Assembly: GCF_023218175.1 (NCBI RefSeq)
Contig: NZ_JALPTH010000018.1
Coordinates: 1 to 64,000, forward strand
From: Streptomyces lichenis
Lineage (GTDB): Bacteria > Actinomycetota > Actinomycetes > Streptomycetales > Streptomycetaceae
DNA: 64,000 bases
Reading direction: 5' to 3'
In this document: in pieces, positions 34,262-44,217 of the stretch
How positions within the stretch are numbered: the stretch's first letter is position 1
Layout of the letters: every line of letters starts with the position of its first letter
Notes under the pieces: generated by a model
Database searches by the model: none
Seen by the model: only the letters and a program-made list of their open reading frames with translations
Told to the model about the DNA's origin: nothing
Made by a program: the position numbers and the translations under genes

Positions 34262-34305
34262 GGCAGCCGGGCCGCCGTCCGGGATATGGCGGCGGCCCGG
34301 CTGCC
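34262..34305 (-). terminator. Terminator after ilvE
   Basis: Arms GGCAGCCGGGCCGCC (34262-34276) and GGCGGCCCGGCTGCC (34291-34305) are perfect 15-bp complements with a 14-base loop. They start 10 bases after the ilvE stop. Confidence 0.7.
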
Positions 34306-34314
34306 GGGTGCCGC

Positions 34315-35406
34315 TCAGGCCAGCTCGTGGGTCCAGCCGTGGACGTCCTCGGCGGCGCCGGTCTGGATGTCGAGCAGCGCCTTGCGCAGGGCCATGGTGA
34401 CGGTGCCGGGGCCGCCGTCGCCCTGGGTCCACTCGCCGCCCTCGGACTTGACGTAGCCGACCGGGGTGATCACGGCGGCGGTGCCGCAGGCGAAGACCTC
34501 GGTGAGGGTGCCGTTCTCGCTGTCCCGGCGCCACTGCTCGGTGGAGATCCGGCCCTCCTCGGAGGTGTAACCGAGGTCCTTGGCGACGCTCAGCAGCGAG
34601 TCGCGGGTGATGCCGGCGAGCAGGGAGCCGGTCAGTTCGGGGGTGACGATCCTGTCCCCGTACACGAAGTACAGGTTCATCCCGCCCATCTCCTCGACCC
34701 ACCGGTGCTCCAGGGCGTCGAGCCAGACGACCTGGTCGCAGCCCTTGGCGGCGGCCTCGGCCTGGGCGAGCAGGGAGGCGGCGTAGTTGCCGCCGGTCTT
34801 GGCGAAGCCCATGCCGCCGGGGACGGCGCGGACGTAGTTCTCGGAGAGCCAGACGGAGACCGGCTTGACGCCGCCGGGGAAGTACGGGCCGGCCGGCGAG
34901 GCGATCACCAGGAACAGGTACTCGTTGGCCGGCCGGACGCCCAGCCCGACCTCGGCCGCGATCATGAAGGGGCGCAGGTAGAGGGAGGACTCGCCGCCGT
35001 GCTCGGGCACCCACGCCTTGTCCTGCTGGACCAGCGCGTCACAGGCGGCGATGAAGGTCTCCACGGGCAGCTCGGGCATGGCGAGCCGGCGGGCGGAGAG
35101 CTGGAAGCGCTCGGCGTTGGCCTCGGGGCGGAAGGTGACGACCGAGCCGTCGGGGCGGCGGTAGGCCTTGAGGCCCTCGAAGATCTCCTGCGCGTAGTGC
35201 AGGGTCATGTTGGCCGGGTCGATGGACAACGGGGCGTACGGGGTGAGCTGGGCGTCGTGCCAGCCGCGGCCCTCGGTCCACCGGATGGTCACCATGTGGT
35301 CGGTGAAGTGGCGGCCGAAACCGGGGTTGGCCAGGATCGCCTCGCGCTCCGCGTCGGACAGCGGGTTCGAAGAGGGCTTGAGCTCGATCGTGGGCGTCGT
35401 CGTCAT
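34315..35406 (-). CDS. ilvE: Branched-chain amino acid aminotransferase
   Basis: A 363-residue fold-type IV PLP enzyme that makes the last step of Ile, Val and Leu synthesis (2-oxoacid plus glutamate) and the first of their breakdown. Signs: HYAQEIFEGLKAYRRPDGSVVTFRPEANAERFQLSARRLAMPELP. GFAKTGGNYAASLLAQ holds the PLP lysine, with QVVWLDALEHRWVEEMGGMNLYFVYGDRIVTPELTGSLLAGITRDSLL after it. ATG 35406. Length is standard. It lies next to leuB on the same strand but with 303 bases between, so it probably has its own promoter. Confidence 0.95.
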   Translation of the reverse strand: MTTTPTIELKPSSNPLSDAEREAILANPGFGRHFTDHMVTIRWTEGRGWHDAQLTPYAPLSIDPANMTLHYAQEIFEGLKAYRRPDGSVVTFRPEANAERFQLSARRLAMPELPVETFIAACDALVQQDKAWVPEHGGESSLYLRPFMIAAEVGLGVRPANEYLFLVIASPAGPYFPGGVKPVSVWLSENYVRAVPGGMGFAKTGGNYAASLLAQAEAAAKGCDQVVWLDALEHRWVEEMGGMNLYFVYGDRIVTPELTGSLLAGITRDSLLSVAKDLGYTSEEGRISTEQWRRDSENGTLTEVFACGTAAVITPVGYVKSEGGEWTQGDGGPGTVTMALRKALLDIQTGAAEDVHGWTHELA

Positions 35407-35709
35407 GAGTGCTTTCGTCCTTCACCGTTTGTGTGTGGCGGACCGCGCTCACGCCGCTGCACCTGCTAGGACGTCCGAGCTTTCCCGCATGCCGCGGCCC
35501 CGCGTTCGATTATCGCCCGGGGAGCGGTGTGCCGGAAAGGGCCCGGAGGGGCCCCGAGGCGGTCCGGGCCGGGGCCCGGACCGCCGCCGGAGGGGTGCAG
35601 GACGCTGGTGCGGTCCTGGTTCGATGGTGGCACCCGGGGGCCGCACAGGAGAAACCGCCGGGTGCTGGTGGGCGACCCGGCGGCTGGTGGGAGGTGTGTC
35701 AGCGGCGGG
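35407..35709. other. ilvE-leuB intergenic region
   Basis: 303 bases without a gene. The right end holds the leuB terminator (35655-35683). The middle (about 35545-35590) contains GGGCCCGG-type inverted repeats. The left 60 bases before ilvE are the least GC-rich and probably contain its promoter; no clear -10/-35 pair was found. Confidence 0.5.
35655..35683 (-). terminator. Terminator after leuB
   Basis: On the minus strand CCGCCGGGT and ACCCGGCGG form a 9-bp stem with an 11-base loop, followed by TTTCTCCTG. It begins 27 bases past the leuB stop. Confidence 0.7.
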
Positions 35710-36753
35710 TCAGCTCGCTACGCGTACCGCCAGCGCGTCGCCGATCTCGTCGGTGGTGCGGGGCGCCGCGCCGTCGCGTTCGGCCAGGTCGGCGGCGACG
35801 GCGTCCTCGATGCGGACCGCCTCGGCGTCCAGGCCGAGGTGGCGCAGGAGCAGGGCGACGGAGAGGACCGTGGCGGTGGGGTCGGCCTTGCCCTGGCCCG
35901 CGATGTCGGGCGCGGAGCCGTGCACGGGCTCGAACATCGACGGGAAGTCACCCGTGGGGTTGATGTTGCCGGAGGCGGCCAGGCCGATGCCGCCGGTCAC
36001 GGCGGCGGCGAGGTCGGTGAGGATGTCGCCGAAGAGGTTGTCGGTGACGATGACGTCGAAGCGCTCCGGCTGGGTGACGAAGAAGATCGTCGCGGCGTCG
36101 ACGTGCAGGTAGTCGGTGGTGACCTCGGGGTACTCGCTGCCGACCCGGTCGAAGATGTTCTTCCACAGGTGGCCCGCGTACACCAGGACGTTGTTCTTGT
36201 GGACCAGGGTGAGCTTCTTGCGGGGGCGGGCCTGGGCGCGCTCGTAGGCGTCTCGGACCACCCGCTCGACCCCGTACGCCGTGTTGACGCTGACCTCGGT
36301 GGCGACCTCGGCGGGGGTGCCGGTGCGCAGCGAGCCGCCGTTGCCCGTGTAGGGGCCCTCGGTGCCCTCGCGGACCACCACGAAGTCGATGTCGGGGCGG
36401 CCCGCGAGCGGGGTGGCGGTGTTCGGGAAGAGCCGGGAGGGGCGCAGGTTGACGTAGTGGTCGAACGCGAAGCGCAGCTTCAGCAGCAGTCCGCGCTCCA
36501 GGATGCCGGCCGGGACGGTCGGGTCGCCGATGGCGCCGAGCAGGATGGCGTCGTGCGCCTTGAGGGACTCCAGCTCGCTGTCGGGGAGGGTCTCCCCGGT
36601 GCGGTGCCAGCGGCCTGCGCCGAGGTCGTACTCCTTGGTCTCCAGCTTCACATCCTGCGGGAGGACGGAGCTCAGGACCTTCAGGCCCTGGGCCACGACC
36701 TCCTGGCCGATGCCGTCACCGGGGACCACTGCGAGACTGATGCTGCGTGACAT
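35710..36753 (-). CDS. leuB: 3-isopropylmalate dehydrogenase
   Basis: A 347-residue NAD-dependent decarboxylating dehydrogenase of leucine synthesis (3-isopropylmalate to 2-oxoisocaproate). It starts SRSISLAVVPGDGIGQEVVAQGLKVL. Substrate and metal residues lie in LLLKLRFAFDHYVNLRPSRLFP, VVREGTEGPYTGNGG and YLHVDAATIFFVTQPERFDVIVTDNLFGDILTDLAAAVTGGIGLAASGNINP. EPVHGSAPDIAGQGKADPTA is the NAD-site signature. ATG 36753. A CCATATGG-centred element 46 bases upstream may be an operator. Confidence 0.95.
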   Translation of the reverse strand: MSRSISLAVVPGDGIGQEVVAQGLKVLSSVLPQDVKLETKEYDLGAGRWHRTGETLPDSELESLKAHDAILLGAIGDPTVPAGILERGLLLKLRFAFDHYVNLRPSRLFPNTATPLAGRPDIDFVVVREGTEGPYTGNGGSLRTGTPAEVATEVSVNTAYGVERVVRDAYERAQARPRKKLTLVHKNNVLVYAGHLWKNIFDRVGSEYPEVTTDYLHVDAATIFFVTQPERFDVIVTDNLFGDILTDLAAAVTGGIGLAASGNINPTGDFPSMFEPVHGSAPDIAGQGKADPTATVLSVALLLRHLGLDAEAVRIEDAVAADLAERDGAAPRTTDEIGDALAVRVAS

Positions 36754-36792
36754 GCCGGCACCCTACTTCCCGTCCCATTGCCTGACACCGGC

Positions 36793-36811
36793 GTTCCACC
36801 ATATGGACAGC
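36793..36811. promoter_or_regulatory. CCATATGG-centred element upstream of leuB
   Basis: GTTCCACCATATGGACAG is an imperfect palindrome around CCATATGG (36799-36806), about 46 bases before leuB. IclR-type regulators of leucine genes in Streptomyces (NdgR family) act near such promoters. That this is such a site is inference. Confidence 0.35.
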
Positions 36812-36828
36812 GGAGCGTGCGGCAGGGG

Positions 36829-36972
36829 TCAGCGGGTGGGGCGGTGCCCGGTGTCGCCGCCGTTGTCGCGGCGGTCCAGGGCGCGCTGGAGCGCGGCGGC
36901 GGCGTTGCGGCGGTCGGCGTCGGTGGTGCGGGAGACGTGGCGGACCCGGCGGGCGGTGGGCTGTGCGGCCAT
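36829..36972 (-). CDS. Small basic protein, 47 residues
   Basis: ATG 36972 is preceded by AAGGAG at 10 bases, an excellent ribosome site. The product is MAAQPTARRVRHVSRTTDAD continuing through RRNAAAALQRALDRRDNGGD to a GHRPTR end. The middle (ADRRNAAAALQRALDRRD) would form an amphipathic helix. The protein is strongly basic at the front. I do not recognise a family. A promoter-like GAGACA-N17-TAGCGT lies about 200 bases upstream, and leuB starts 75 bases downstream on the same strand. Confidence 0.6.
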   Translation of the reverse strand: MAAQPTARRVRHVSRTTDADRRNAAAALQRALDRRDNGGDTGHRPTR

Positions 36973-37291
36973 GGTGATCGACTCCTTGGCTCCGTGGCGT
37001 GCCCGTGGACCGGGCAGGCCGTGCGAGGGGCCGGACCGGCGCGAGGAGAGCGCGGGTCGGCTGGTGAGGGCCGGAAGGCGGGGAGCGGGCCGCAGGGGTC
37101 ACCTGCCGGGGCACAGCGCTCGACACCGCCGCCCGCTCGATGAAGCGGGGCGAAAGGATTCGGCTCACTCCACGCTAAGGGGAAGCGGAGCGCCTGTCTC
37201 CACGATTACTCGGACTTCCTACTATCTGAGACGGAGCCTGGGCCAGAGCATCACACCGGGTACGGAAAGTAGCCGCGCCGCACGGGACAGC
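36973..37291. other. Intergenic region with long leader
   Basis: 319 bases between the small gene and the AAC(2')-like gene, both on the minus strand. It holds a candidate promoter (37172-37200) and then about 190 bases of GC-rich leader before the small gene. No open frame with a ribosome site was seen. Confidence 0.45.
37172..37200 (-). promoter_or_regulatory. Candidate promoter of the small basic protein gene
   Basis: On the minus strand GAGACA (37195-37200), 17 bases, then TAGCGT (37172-37177). The -10 fits TANNNT and the -35 matches four of six of TTGACA. It would give a long 5' leader of about 190 bases. Confidence 0.4.
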
Positions 37292-37838
37292 TCAGAGCAC
37301 GTCGCCGTCGCGCCAGTCGAAGACCAGGGCGCCGGACTCGGCCTCGGGGAGCGGGCGGCCCAGCGCGGGGCGCAGATAGGTGGAGTCCTCCTCGTCGGGG
37401 AGGTGGACGGTGCCCTTCGGCCCGTACGCCTCGATGCGGCCGTTCCACAGTTGCCAGCCGCGCCCCCGGTAGAGCTCGGCGCCCTCGTCGGAGGCGGAGA
37501 GCGCGCCGAAGGCGTACGCCCCGTCGACGACCTCCTCCAGGGCGGCCATCACCCGGCCGCCCAGGCTCTGGCGCCTGCGGTCCGGGCGCACGGCGACCGC
37601 CTCGACATAGCCGATGCGGTGGGAGCGGCCCGCGTGGGCGACACGGCGCATGATCACGCTGCCGTGGGCGGCCACGCCCCGCTCGTCGCGGATCCAGGCG
37701 TGCACGCCGCCGAGCCCGTGGTCCCAGTCCTCGTCGCCGAAGTCGCCGTCGAAGGCGGTGTCCAGCATGGCGCGTATCGCGTCCAGGGTGCGGGGCGGGA
37801 GTTCAACTGGTGTGGGCGGTGCGCAGGGAGTCGCTCAT
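37292..37838 (-). pseudogene. AAC(2')-like GNAT acetyltransferase with early frameshift
   Basis: From ATG 37838 the frame reads MSDSLRTAHTS and then stops. A shift at AGTTGAA (37803-37808; AGTGAA would keep frame) continues into ELPPRTLDAIRAMLDTAFDGDFGDEDWDHGLGGVHAWIRDE, the standard start of aminoglycoside 2'-N-acetyltransferase-like GNATs. Motif A is YVEAVAVRPDRRRQSLGGRVMAALEEVV, and ASDEGAELYRGRGWQLWNG follows. The rest of the protein to 37292 is intact. It is either a recent pseudogene, a gene restarting at ATG 37768 (158 residues), or a one-base sequence error. Family assignment is good; the resistance substrate is not implied. Confidence 0.7.
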
Positions 37839-37948
37839 GGCGCCCACTCTGGCAGGCGCGGCCCCGGCGGCGCACCGGATATGGGGGTGCGCCGCCGGTA
37901 ACCGGCCATCCTCGCCGCGACGACCCTCGGTTCAGGGGGCTACGGGGC

Positions 37949-38362
37949 TCAGAGCCGCCCGCCGGTGAGGCGGGAGATCGGGCCACGCTGGTTCAGGCCG
38001 GCGCGGCGGCCGAGCGCGTAGGAGGAGGCCACCACGGCGGCCGCTCCGGCACCGGCGCCGGCGGCGATCACCTTGCGCGCCTTGACCACCGTCCAGACCA
38101 GGCCGGCCTTGCCGGCCGTCTTCTTCGCGGCGGTGCCGACCGCCGACTGCACACTGGTGGCGGCCGTCTTGGCCTTCTCCGCGGTGGCGCCGCCGATACC
38201 GGCCAGCTTCTCCTTGCCGCTGCCGACAGCGGAACGGGCCGAGTCGGTCGCGGAATCGGAGGCGTTCTTGGCGGTCCGGGTGGCGCCCTTGGCGGCGCTC
38301 GTGGCACGGCCCTTGGTCGCCGTGCCGCTCTGGGTCGTCTTGTTCGTCGTCGTCTCAGCCAT
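37949..38362 (-). CDS. Ala/Thr/Lys-rich small membrane-associated protein
   Basis: A 137-residue protein of unknown role. Residues 1-80 are built almost wholly from Ala, Thr, Ser, Lys and Gly (TTTNKTTQSGTATKGRATSAAKGATRTAKNA), like histone-H1 or LEA-type low-complexity helices. Residues 85-112 (GLVWTVVKARKVIAAGAGAGAAAVVASSYALG) could span the membrane. A basic end (RRAGLNQRGPISRLTGGRL) follows. ATG 38362 has AGGA only one base upstream, so initiation is uncertain. It diverges from the DUF1206 gene at 38518. Confidence 0.6.
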   Translation of the reverse strand: MAETTTNKTTQSGTATKGRATSAAKGATRTAKNASDSATDSARSAVGSGKEKLAGIGGATAEKAKTAATSVQSAVGTAAKKTAGKAGLVWTVVKARKVIAAGAGAGAAAVVASSYALGRRAGLNQRGPISRLTGGRL

Positions 38363-38517
38363 GTCCTGCGGATAACCGCCCAGCCGTTCGGCAAACTGAC
38401 CGCCCGTGCACGGCCACTGCGCGTTTCCCTCCTCGCCCCCACACTTTCCCTCCCGCCGGTTCACACCGAGTCCACGGCGTGTTCGGGGGCAGACGGCGTA
38501 CGGGAGGTGCCGACGAG

Positions 38518-39342
38518 ATGAGCACATGGAACACGGTGCAGAGCAGGGCCCGGGGCGCTGCGCGCGGCCGGAAGGGAAGCAAGGCCCTGGAGTGGGCGGG
38601 CCGTTGGGGCTTCGCCGCCAAGGGCGTGATCTACCTGCTGGTGGGCGTGCTGGCGCTGCGGGTGGCCTTCGGCGAGAACGAGGGCAAACAGGCCGACCGG
38701 GGCGGGGCGCTCGCCGAGGTCGCCGAACAGCCGCTGGGCTCGGTGCTGTTGTGGGCGCTGGGCATCGGGCTGGCGGGTATGGCGGTGTGGCAGCTGTCCG
38801 AGGCGGTGTGGGGGACGAAGACGGGCCACCGGCTGCTGTCGGCCGGGCGGTGCGTGTTCTACGCCTTCGTCGCCTGGTCGGTGCTGGCCTTCGCAGCCGG
38901 CAGCGGGGGCGGCGGCGGTTCCAGCGACAAGCAGTCGCAGGACGTCACCGCGCGGGCGATGGAGCTGCCGGCCGGCCGGTGGCTGGTGGGGGCGGTCGGT
39001 CTGGGGATCGCGATCGCCGGTCTGGTGAACGCGATACGCGCCGGGATGCGCACGTACCACAAGCATCTGAAGCTCGGTGAGATGTCCCGGCGGGCCCGTC
39101 AGGTGGTCGATGTGACCGGCGTGGCGGGCGGTATCGCGCGCGGCCTGGTCTTCCTGGCGGCGGGCGGCTTCGCGGTCCGCGCGGCCTGGGTCTACGACCC
39201 GGACCAGGCCAAGGGCGTGGACGACACCCTGCGCTCGTTCGCCTCCACCCCGGTGGGGCCGTGGCTGCTGGTCGTGGTGGCGGCCGGGCTGGCGCTGTAC
39301 GGGGTGTTCTGCTTCGCGATGGCCCGCTGGCGCCGGGTCTGA
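38518..39342 (+). CDS. DUF1206 integral membrane protein
   Basis: A 274-residue membrane protein made of three DUF1206 units of two helices each. The repeated pattern is visible in WGFAAKGVIYLLVGVLALRVAFG, VTGVAGGIARGLVFLAAGGFAVRAAW and LLVVVAAGLALYGVFCFAMARWRRV. Function is unknown; such proteins are common in actinomycetes. ATG 38518 has GGGAGGTG upstream. A Gly/Ser loop (AGSGGGGGSSDKQSQD) sits near residue 130. Confidence 0.85.
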   Translation: MSTWNTVQSRARGAARGRKGSKALEWAGRWGFAAKGVIYLLVGVLALRVAFGENEGKQADRGGALAEVAEQPLGSVLLWALGIGLAGMAVWQLSEAVWGTKTGHRLLSAGRCVFYAFVAWSVLAFAAGSGGGGGSSDKQSQDVTARAMELPAGRWLVGAVGLGIAIAGLVNAIRAGMRTYHKHLKLGEMSRRARQVVDVTGVAGGIARGLVFLAAGGFAVRAAWVYDPDQAKGVDDTLRSFASTPVGPWLLVVVAAGLALYGVFCFAMARWRRV

Positions 39343-39357
39343 CGCCGGGAAGGCGTC
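39341..39357 (+). terminator. Short hairpin between convergent genes
   Basis: GACGCC-GGGAA-GGCGTC begins at the DUF1206 stop codon, a 6-bp stem with a 5-base loop. It is weak and has no U run. Confidence 0.35.
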
Positions 39358-39385
39358 ACAGGGACGGCGTGAGAGGCCCCGGCGG

Positions 39386-39739
39386 TCAGGAGACCTCGGC
39401 CAGGGCCTCGTCCACTCCCTCGTACAGGGGCAGGACGGTGTCCACGCCGGTCAGCACGAAGAGCCGGCGCACGAACGGCGACGGCGCGGCGATCCGCAGC
39501 CGGGGCCCGTAGTCGGAGAAGGCCTGTAGCAGCAGGTTGAGCATGGTGGAGTCGGCGAAGCCCACCGCGGAGAGGTCCAGGACCAGTGGGGAGCCGCTGT
39601 CGGCCGCCTGTCGCAGGACGGTACGCAGGGGTTCGACGCTCTGCAGGTCAGCCTCTCCGCCGACCGCGACGATCAGAGCACCGCTCTCGTTGCGCTCGTT
39701 GATCCGGAGGGCCCGTTCGGAAGGCTGGGAAGGACGCAC
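39386..39739 (-). CDS. STAS-domain anti-anti-sigma factor
   Basis: A 117-residue SpoIIAA/RsbV-like protein that, when unphosphorylated, binds an anti-sigma kinase. LIVAVGGEADLQSVEPLRTVLRQAADSGSPLVLDLSAVGFADSTMLNLLLQAF contains the phospho-acceptor loop: DSTMLN, with the conserved Ser in the expected position. GTG 39739 is chosen because AAGGTGG lies 5-6 bases upstream. It belongs to a small signalling group with the PP2C at 40548 and the HATPase at 41733. Confidence 0.85.
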   Translation of the reverse strand: MRPSQPSERALRINERNESGALIVAVGGEADLQSVEPLRTVLRQAADSGSPLVLDLSAVGFADSTMLNLLLQAFSDYGPRLRIAAPSPFVRRLFVLTGVDTVLPLYEGVDEALAEVS

Positions 39740-39878
39740 GGGCCCCACCTTAGATTCGACTGTTGCCGTTTGACAACATTCTCCCCGTGGCAACAGTCTT
39801 GCCCTCGTCGTGTCATCGCGCCTGCGCTCCGGAGGCGGAGACACCCGGGGGGAAAGGGGAAGCGGGCCCGAGATGAAG

Positions 39879-40391
39879 CTAGGCGCTGTCGGCCACCGTG
39901 TGGCCGTCCCCCGTATCGGACCCGCCGGCGGCGTCCTCTATCGCCCGGGCGGTTCTCTGGAACGCGAGCAGTCCTCTGACCAGCGCGCCGACCTCGGCCG
40001 GCTCCATGCCGGCCAGCACCGCCGCGACCTCCCGGGCCCGCGCGGCGCGCAGGTCGGCGAGGAGCGCGCGGCCGCGGGCGCTCAGCCGCAGCTCGACCTC
40101 CCGGCGGCTGGTGGCGCTCGGTTCCCGGGTCACCAGCCCCATGGCGCCCAGCCGGTCGCAGAGGCGGCTGACGGAGGAGCTGCGGGAGTGCAGGGCATCG
40201 CTCAGGGCACGCAGGTTCGTTCCGTCATGCTGTTCCAGGACGAGCAGGGCCCTTAGCTGCGACGGCGAGACCGGCCCGGAAGGCGCCGACTCCTGGCCAC
40301 GTCCCAAGACCACCTCCAGGAGCTCGGCGGCCGCGCACACGTCTTCCGCCGACCGGTCGTGGGGGCGTGGCGTACTGGGAAAGCGGGGCAC
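39879..40391 (-). CDS. MarR family regulator
   Basis: A 170-residue winged-helix regulator. The DNA-binding part is SPSQLRALLVLEQHDGTNLRALSDALHSRSSSVSRLCDRLGAMGLVTREPSATSRREVELRLSARG (about 42-108), with helical dimerisation ends. GTG 40391 start. It diverges from the PP2C phosphatase gene at 40548, its likely neighbour target, across a 156-bp intergenic region. Confidence 0.83.
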   Translation of the reverse strand: MPRFPSTPRPHDRSAEDVCAAAELLEVVLGRGQESAPSGPVSPSQLRALLVLEQHDGTNLRALSDALHSRSSSVSRLCDRLGAMGLVTREPSATSRREVELRLSARGRALLADLRAARAREVAAVLAGMEPAEVGALVRGLLAFQRTARAIEDAAGGSDTGDGHTVADSA

Positions 40392-40547
40392 CGATCCACT
40401 GTGTCACCCACCGGCGCGTTTTGTCAGCCCGGGAGGACTGGCGAGACTCGCCCCACGCCCCGCCCCGCACAACGGTCCGGCAGCACGGCTCGTACCCGCG
40501 GATACCCCGAACCACACGACATACCTAGAGGAAGGCACCATCCGACT

Positions 40548-41729
40548 GTGACCACCATGGCGGATTTCGAGAGATCCCTGCGCGAGGCGCCCCCGCACGC
40601 GCTGGTGGACGTCGTGCGCGACCGGCTGGCTGCCTGGTACGGCGCCACGGATGTGGCCCTGCTGCTGGCCGACTACGGGCTGAGCGTGCTCCAGCCGGTG
40701 GGCGCCGCCGACGCCCGGGCGGGTGCCCTCCCGCTGTACACCAGCGCCGCGGGGCGGGCCTTCGGCAGCCAGGAAGCGCGGGCGGAGCCGGCCCGGGACG
40801 GTGTGGTGCCCCATCTGCTTCCGGTGACCGTGCGCGGTGAGCGGCTCGGCGTACTGGCCGTGCGGCTGCCGGCGGAGCACTCCACCGAGGCGGTGGCCCG
40901 GCAGCTGGCCCATGTGGCGGAGGTGCTGGGGCACGAGGTGCTGGTGGCGGAGCGGGACACCGACCTGTACCAGCTCGCCCGGCGGGCCAGCCGGCTGACG
41001 CTCGCGGCCGAGATGCAGTGGCAGATCCTGTCCGGGCGGGCCTTCGCCCAGCCGGAGTACGAGATCGGGGCGCAGCTGGAGCCCGCGTACGCGGTGCACG
41101 GGGACAACTTCGACTGGTCGTCGGACTTCGCCGGGCTCACCGTCGCGATCACCGACGGGATGAGCGAGGGGGTGGAGGCCTCGCTGCTGACCACCCTTGC
41201 GGTCAACGCCCTGCGCAACGCCCGGCGGGCGGGCGTGGACATCGCCGACCAGGCCGCACTGGCCGACCAGGCGGTGTGGGCGCGGTACCGGGGCTCGCTG
41301 TACGTGTCCACGCTGCTGATGTCCTTCGACCTGGAGAGCGGCCGGGCGTACGCGGTGGACGCCGGCTCCCCGCAGCTGTGGCGGCGGCGCGGACGCTCGG
41401 TCGAACGGGTCCCGCTGGACGCGCAGTTCCCGCTGGGGATGTTCGAGGAGTCCGACTACCGGGTGCAGGAGATCGACCTGCTTCCGGGCGACCGGCTGCT
41501 GGTGGTGAGCGACGGGGTGTACCAGGCGGTGTCGCCGCAGAGCGAGCCGTACGCACCCAAGGCGCTGGTGCGCGGCATCCAGGCGACCAGCCTGCTCCCG
41601 GCGGCCTCGGTGCCGGGCGCGCTGCTGCGCGAGCTGGCCTCCTACCGACTCACCGAGACGCTGGACGACGCCATGGTGGTGTGCCTGGACTGGCACGGCC
41701 GCCCCGGGGCCGGGGCGGTTGCGGAGTAG
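40548..41729 (+). CDS. SpoIIE-type PP2C phosphatase with GAF-like domain
   Basis: A 393-residue serine phosphatase. Residues 5-135 look like a GAF-type sensory domain (LVDVVRDRLAAWYGATDVALLLADYGLSVLQPVG). Residues 165-385 are SpoIIE PP2C: YEIGAQLEPAYAVHGDNFDWSSDFAGLTVAITDGMSEG with the metal-binding Asp residues, and GDRLLVVSDGVYQAV near the end. It would dephosphorylate an anti-anti-sigma factor such as the STAS protein at 39386. GTG 40548 is chosen since AGAGGAAGG fits it better than ATG 40557. Confidence 0.85.
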   Translation: MTTMADFERSLREAPPHALVDVVRDRLAAWYGATDVALLLADYGLSVLQPVGAADARAGALPLYTSAAGRAFGSQEARAEPARDGVVPHLLPVTVRGERLGVLAVRLPAEHSTEAVARQLAHVAEVLGHEVLVAERDTDLYQLARRASRLTLAAEMQWQILSGRAFAQPEYEIGAQLEPAYAVHGDNFDWSSDFAGLTVAITDGMSEGVEASLLTTLAVNALRNARRAGVDIADQAALADQAVWARYRGSLYVSTLLMSFDLESGRAYAVDAGSPQLWRRRGRSVERVPLDAQFPLGMFEESDYRVQEIDLLPGDRLLVVSDGVYQAVSPQSEPYAPKALVRGIQATSLLPAASVPGALLRELASYRLTETLDDAMVVCLDWHGRPGAGAVAE

Positions 41730-41732
41730 CGC

Positions 41733-42377
41733 TCATTCCGTGCCGCGCGGCCCGGAGGGGCCGAAGGGTTCGGCCGGACCCGGGGGACGGCGCGGCGGCC
41801 TCGACCGGTCGTAGGTGCTGAACGGGTCGTACGGGCGCGGGGGCCCCGTCCGCGGCTCGGGCACGGTCCGGCCGGCGGCGGCACCGGAGGCGGGCACCTC
41901 GGACGCGGAGGCCTCAGAGGTCTCAGGGGCGGGCGCCAGTGCGAACTCGGCGCGGACCCGCTTGCCGGCCGGGATGGTCTTGACGCTCAGCCGGGTGCAC
42001 AGGGCGCGCACGATCTCCATGCCGTGGCCGCCCACCCGGCCCGGGTCGCTGCGGTGGAACACCGGGCGGGCGCAGTCGGCGTCGTACACGGTGACGGTCA
42101 GCCAGCGCGCGCACCCCTCCAGCTCCAGCACGTACGGGCCGCCGGTGTGGCGGTCGGCGTTGGTCACCAGTTCGCTGACGACCAGGCGCACATCGGTCGC
42201 GGTGCGTTCGGGTACGGCGGCGAGCCACTCGGCGGCCAGTTCCGTCAGGAACCGGTCGGAGAGGGCGCGGGCCTCGGCGATGCAGCCGGGCTCCCCGGTG
42301 TACTCGGCGCTTCGGCTGAGGGTCCCCGGGGGTGTCAGCGAAGGTGTCAGGCGGTCTTCTGCGGTCATGTCCTCCAC
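41733..42377 (-). CDS. HATPase-type anti-sigma regulatory protein
   Basis: About 214 residues. Residues 25-150 form a GHKL ATPase domain of the RsbW type: DVRLVVSELVTNADRHTGGPYVLELEG holds the N-box, and GHGMEIVRALCTRLSVKTIPAGKRVRAEF the Gly-rich lid. A Pro/Ser/Arg-rich tail of about 60 residues (TGPPRPYDPFSTYDRSRPPRRPPGP) follows. Start is either GTG 42377 (VEDMTAEDR) or ATG 42368; neither has an ideal ribosome site. It converges on the PP2C gene, three bases apart, and likely shares a partner-switch circuit with it. Confidence 0.8.
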   Translation of the reverse strand: MEDMTAEDRLTPSLTPPGTLSRSAEYTGEPGCIAEARALSDRFLTELAAEWLAAVPERTATDVRLVVSELVTNADRHTGGPYVLELEGCARWLTVTVYDADCARPVFHRSDPGRVGGHGMEIVRALCTRLSVKTIPAGKRVRAEFALAPAPETSEASASEVPASGAAAGRTVPEPRTGPPRPYDPFSTYDRSRPPRRPPGPAEPFGPSGPRGTE

Positions 42378-42479
42378 CCTCGGACGGCAGTCGCCCCGGT
42401 CCGCACCCTGCTACCCCGGGTCCGCCGGGTCATACCGCCCCGCTTCCCCCACCGCCCAGGCGGCCCCCGCAACGTGGAA

Positions 42480-42518
42480 ACCGCCCCCGTCCGGCTGTGG
42501 GGGCCGAACGGGGGCGGT
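42480..42518 (-). terminator. Terminator after pruA
   Basis: Arms ACCGCCCCCGT and ACGGGGGCGGT pair over 11 bp around a 17-base loop, followed on the minus strand by TTCC. It is 44 bases past the pruA stop. Confidence 0.65.
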
Positions 42519-42561
42519 GCTCGGGGGCGGGGCGGCCGCGCGGGGCCGCCCCCGGGGGGCG

Positions 42562-44202
<1,641 letters not shown>

Positions 44203-44217
44203 GAGTTCCGATACTCC

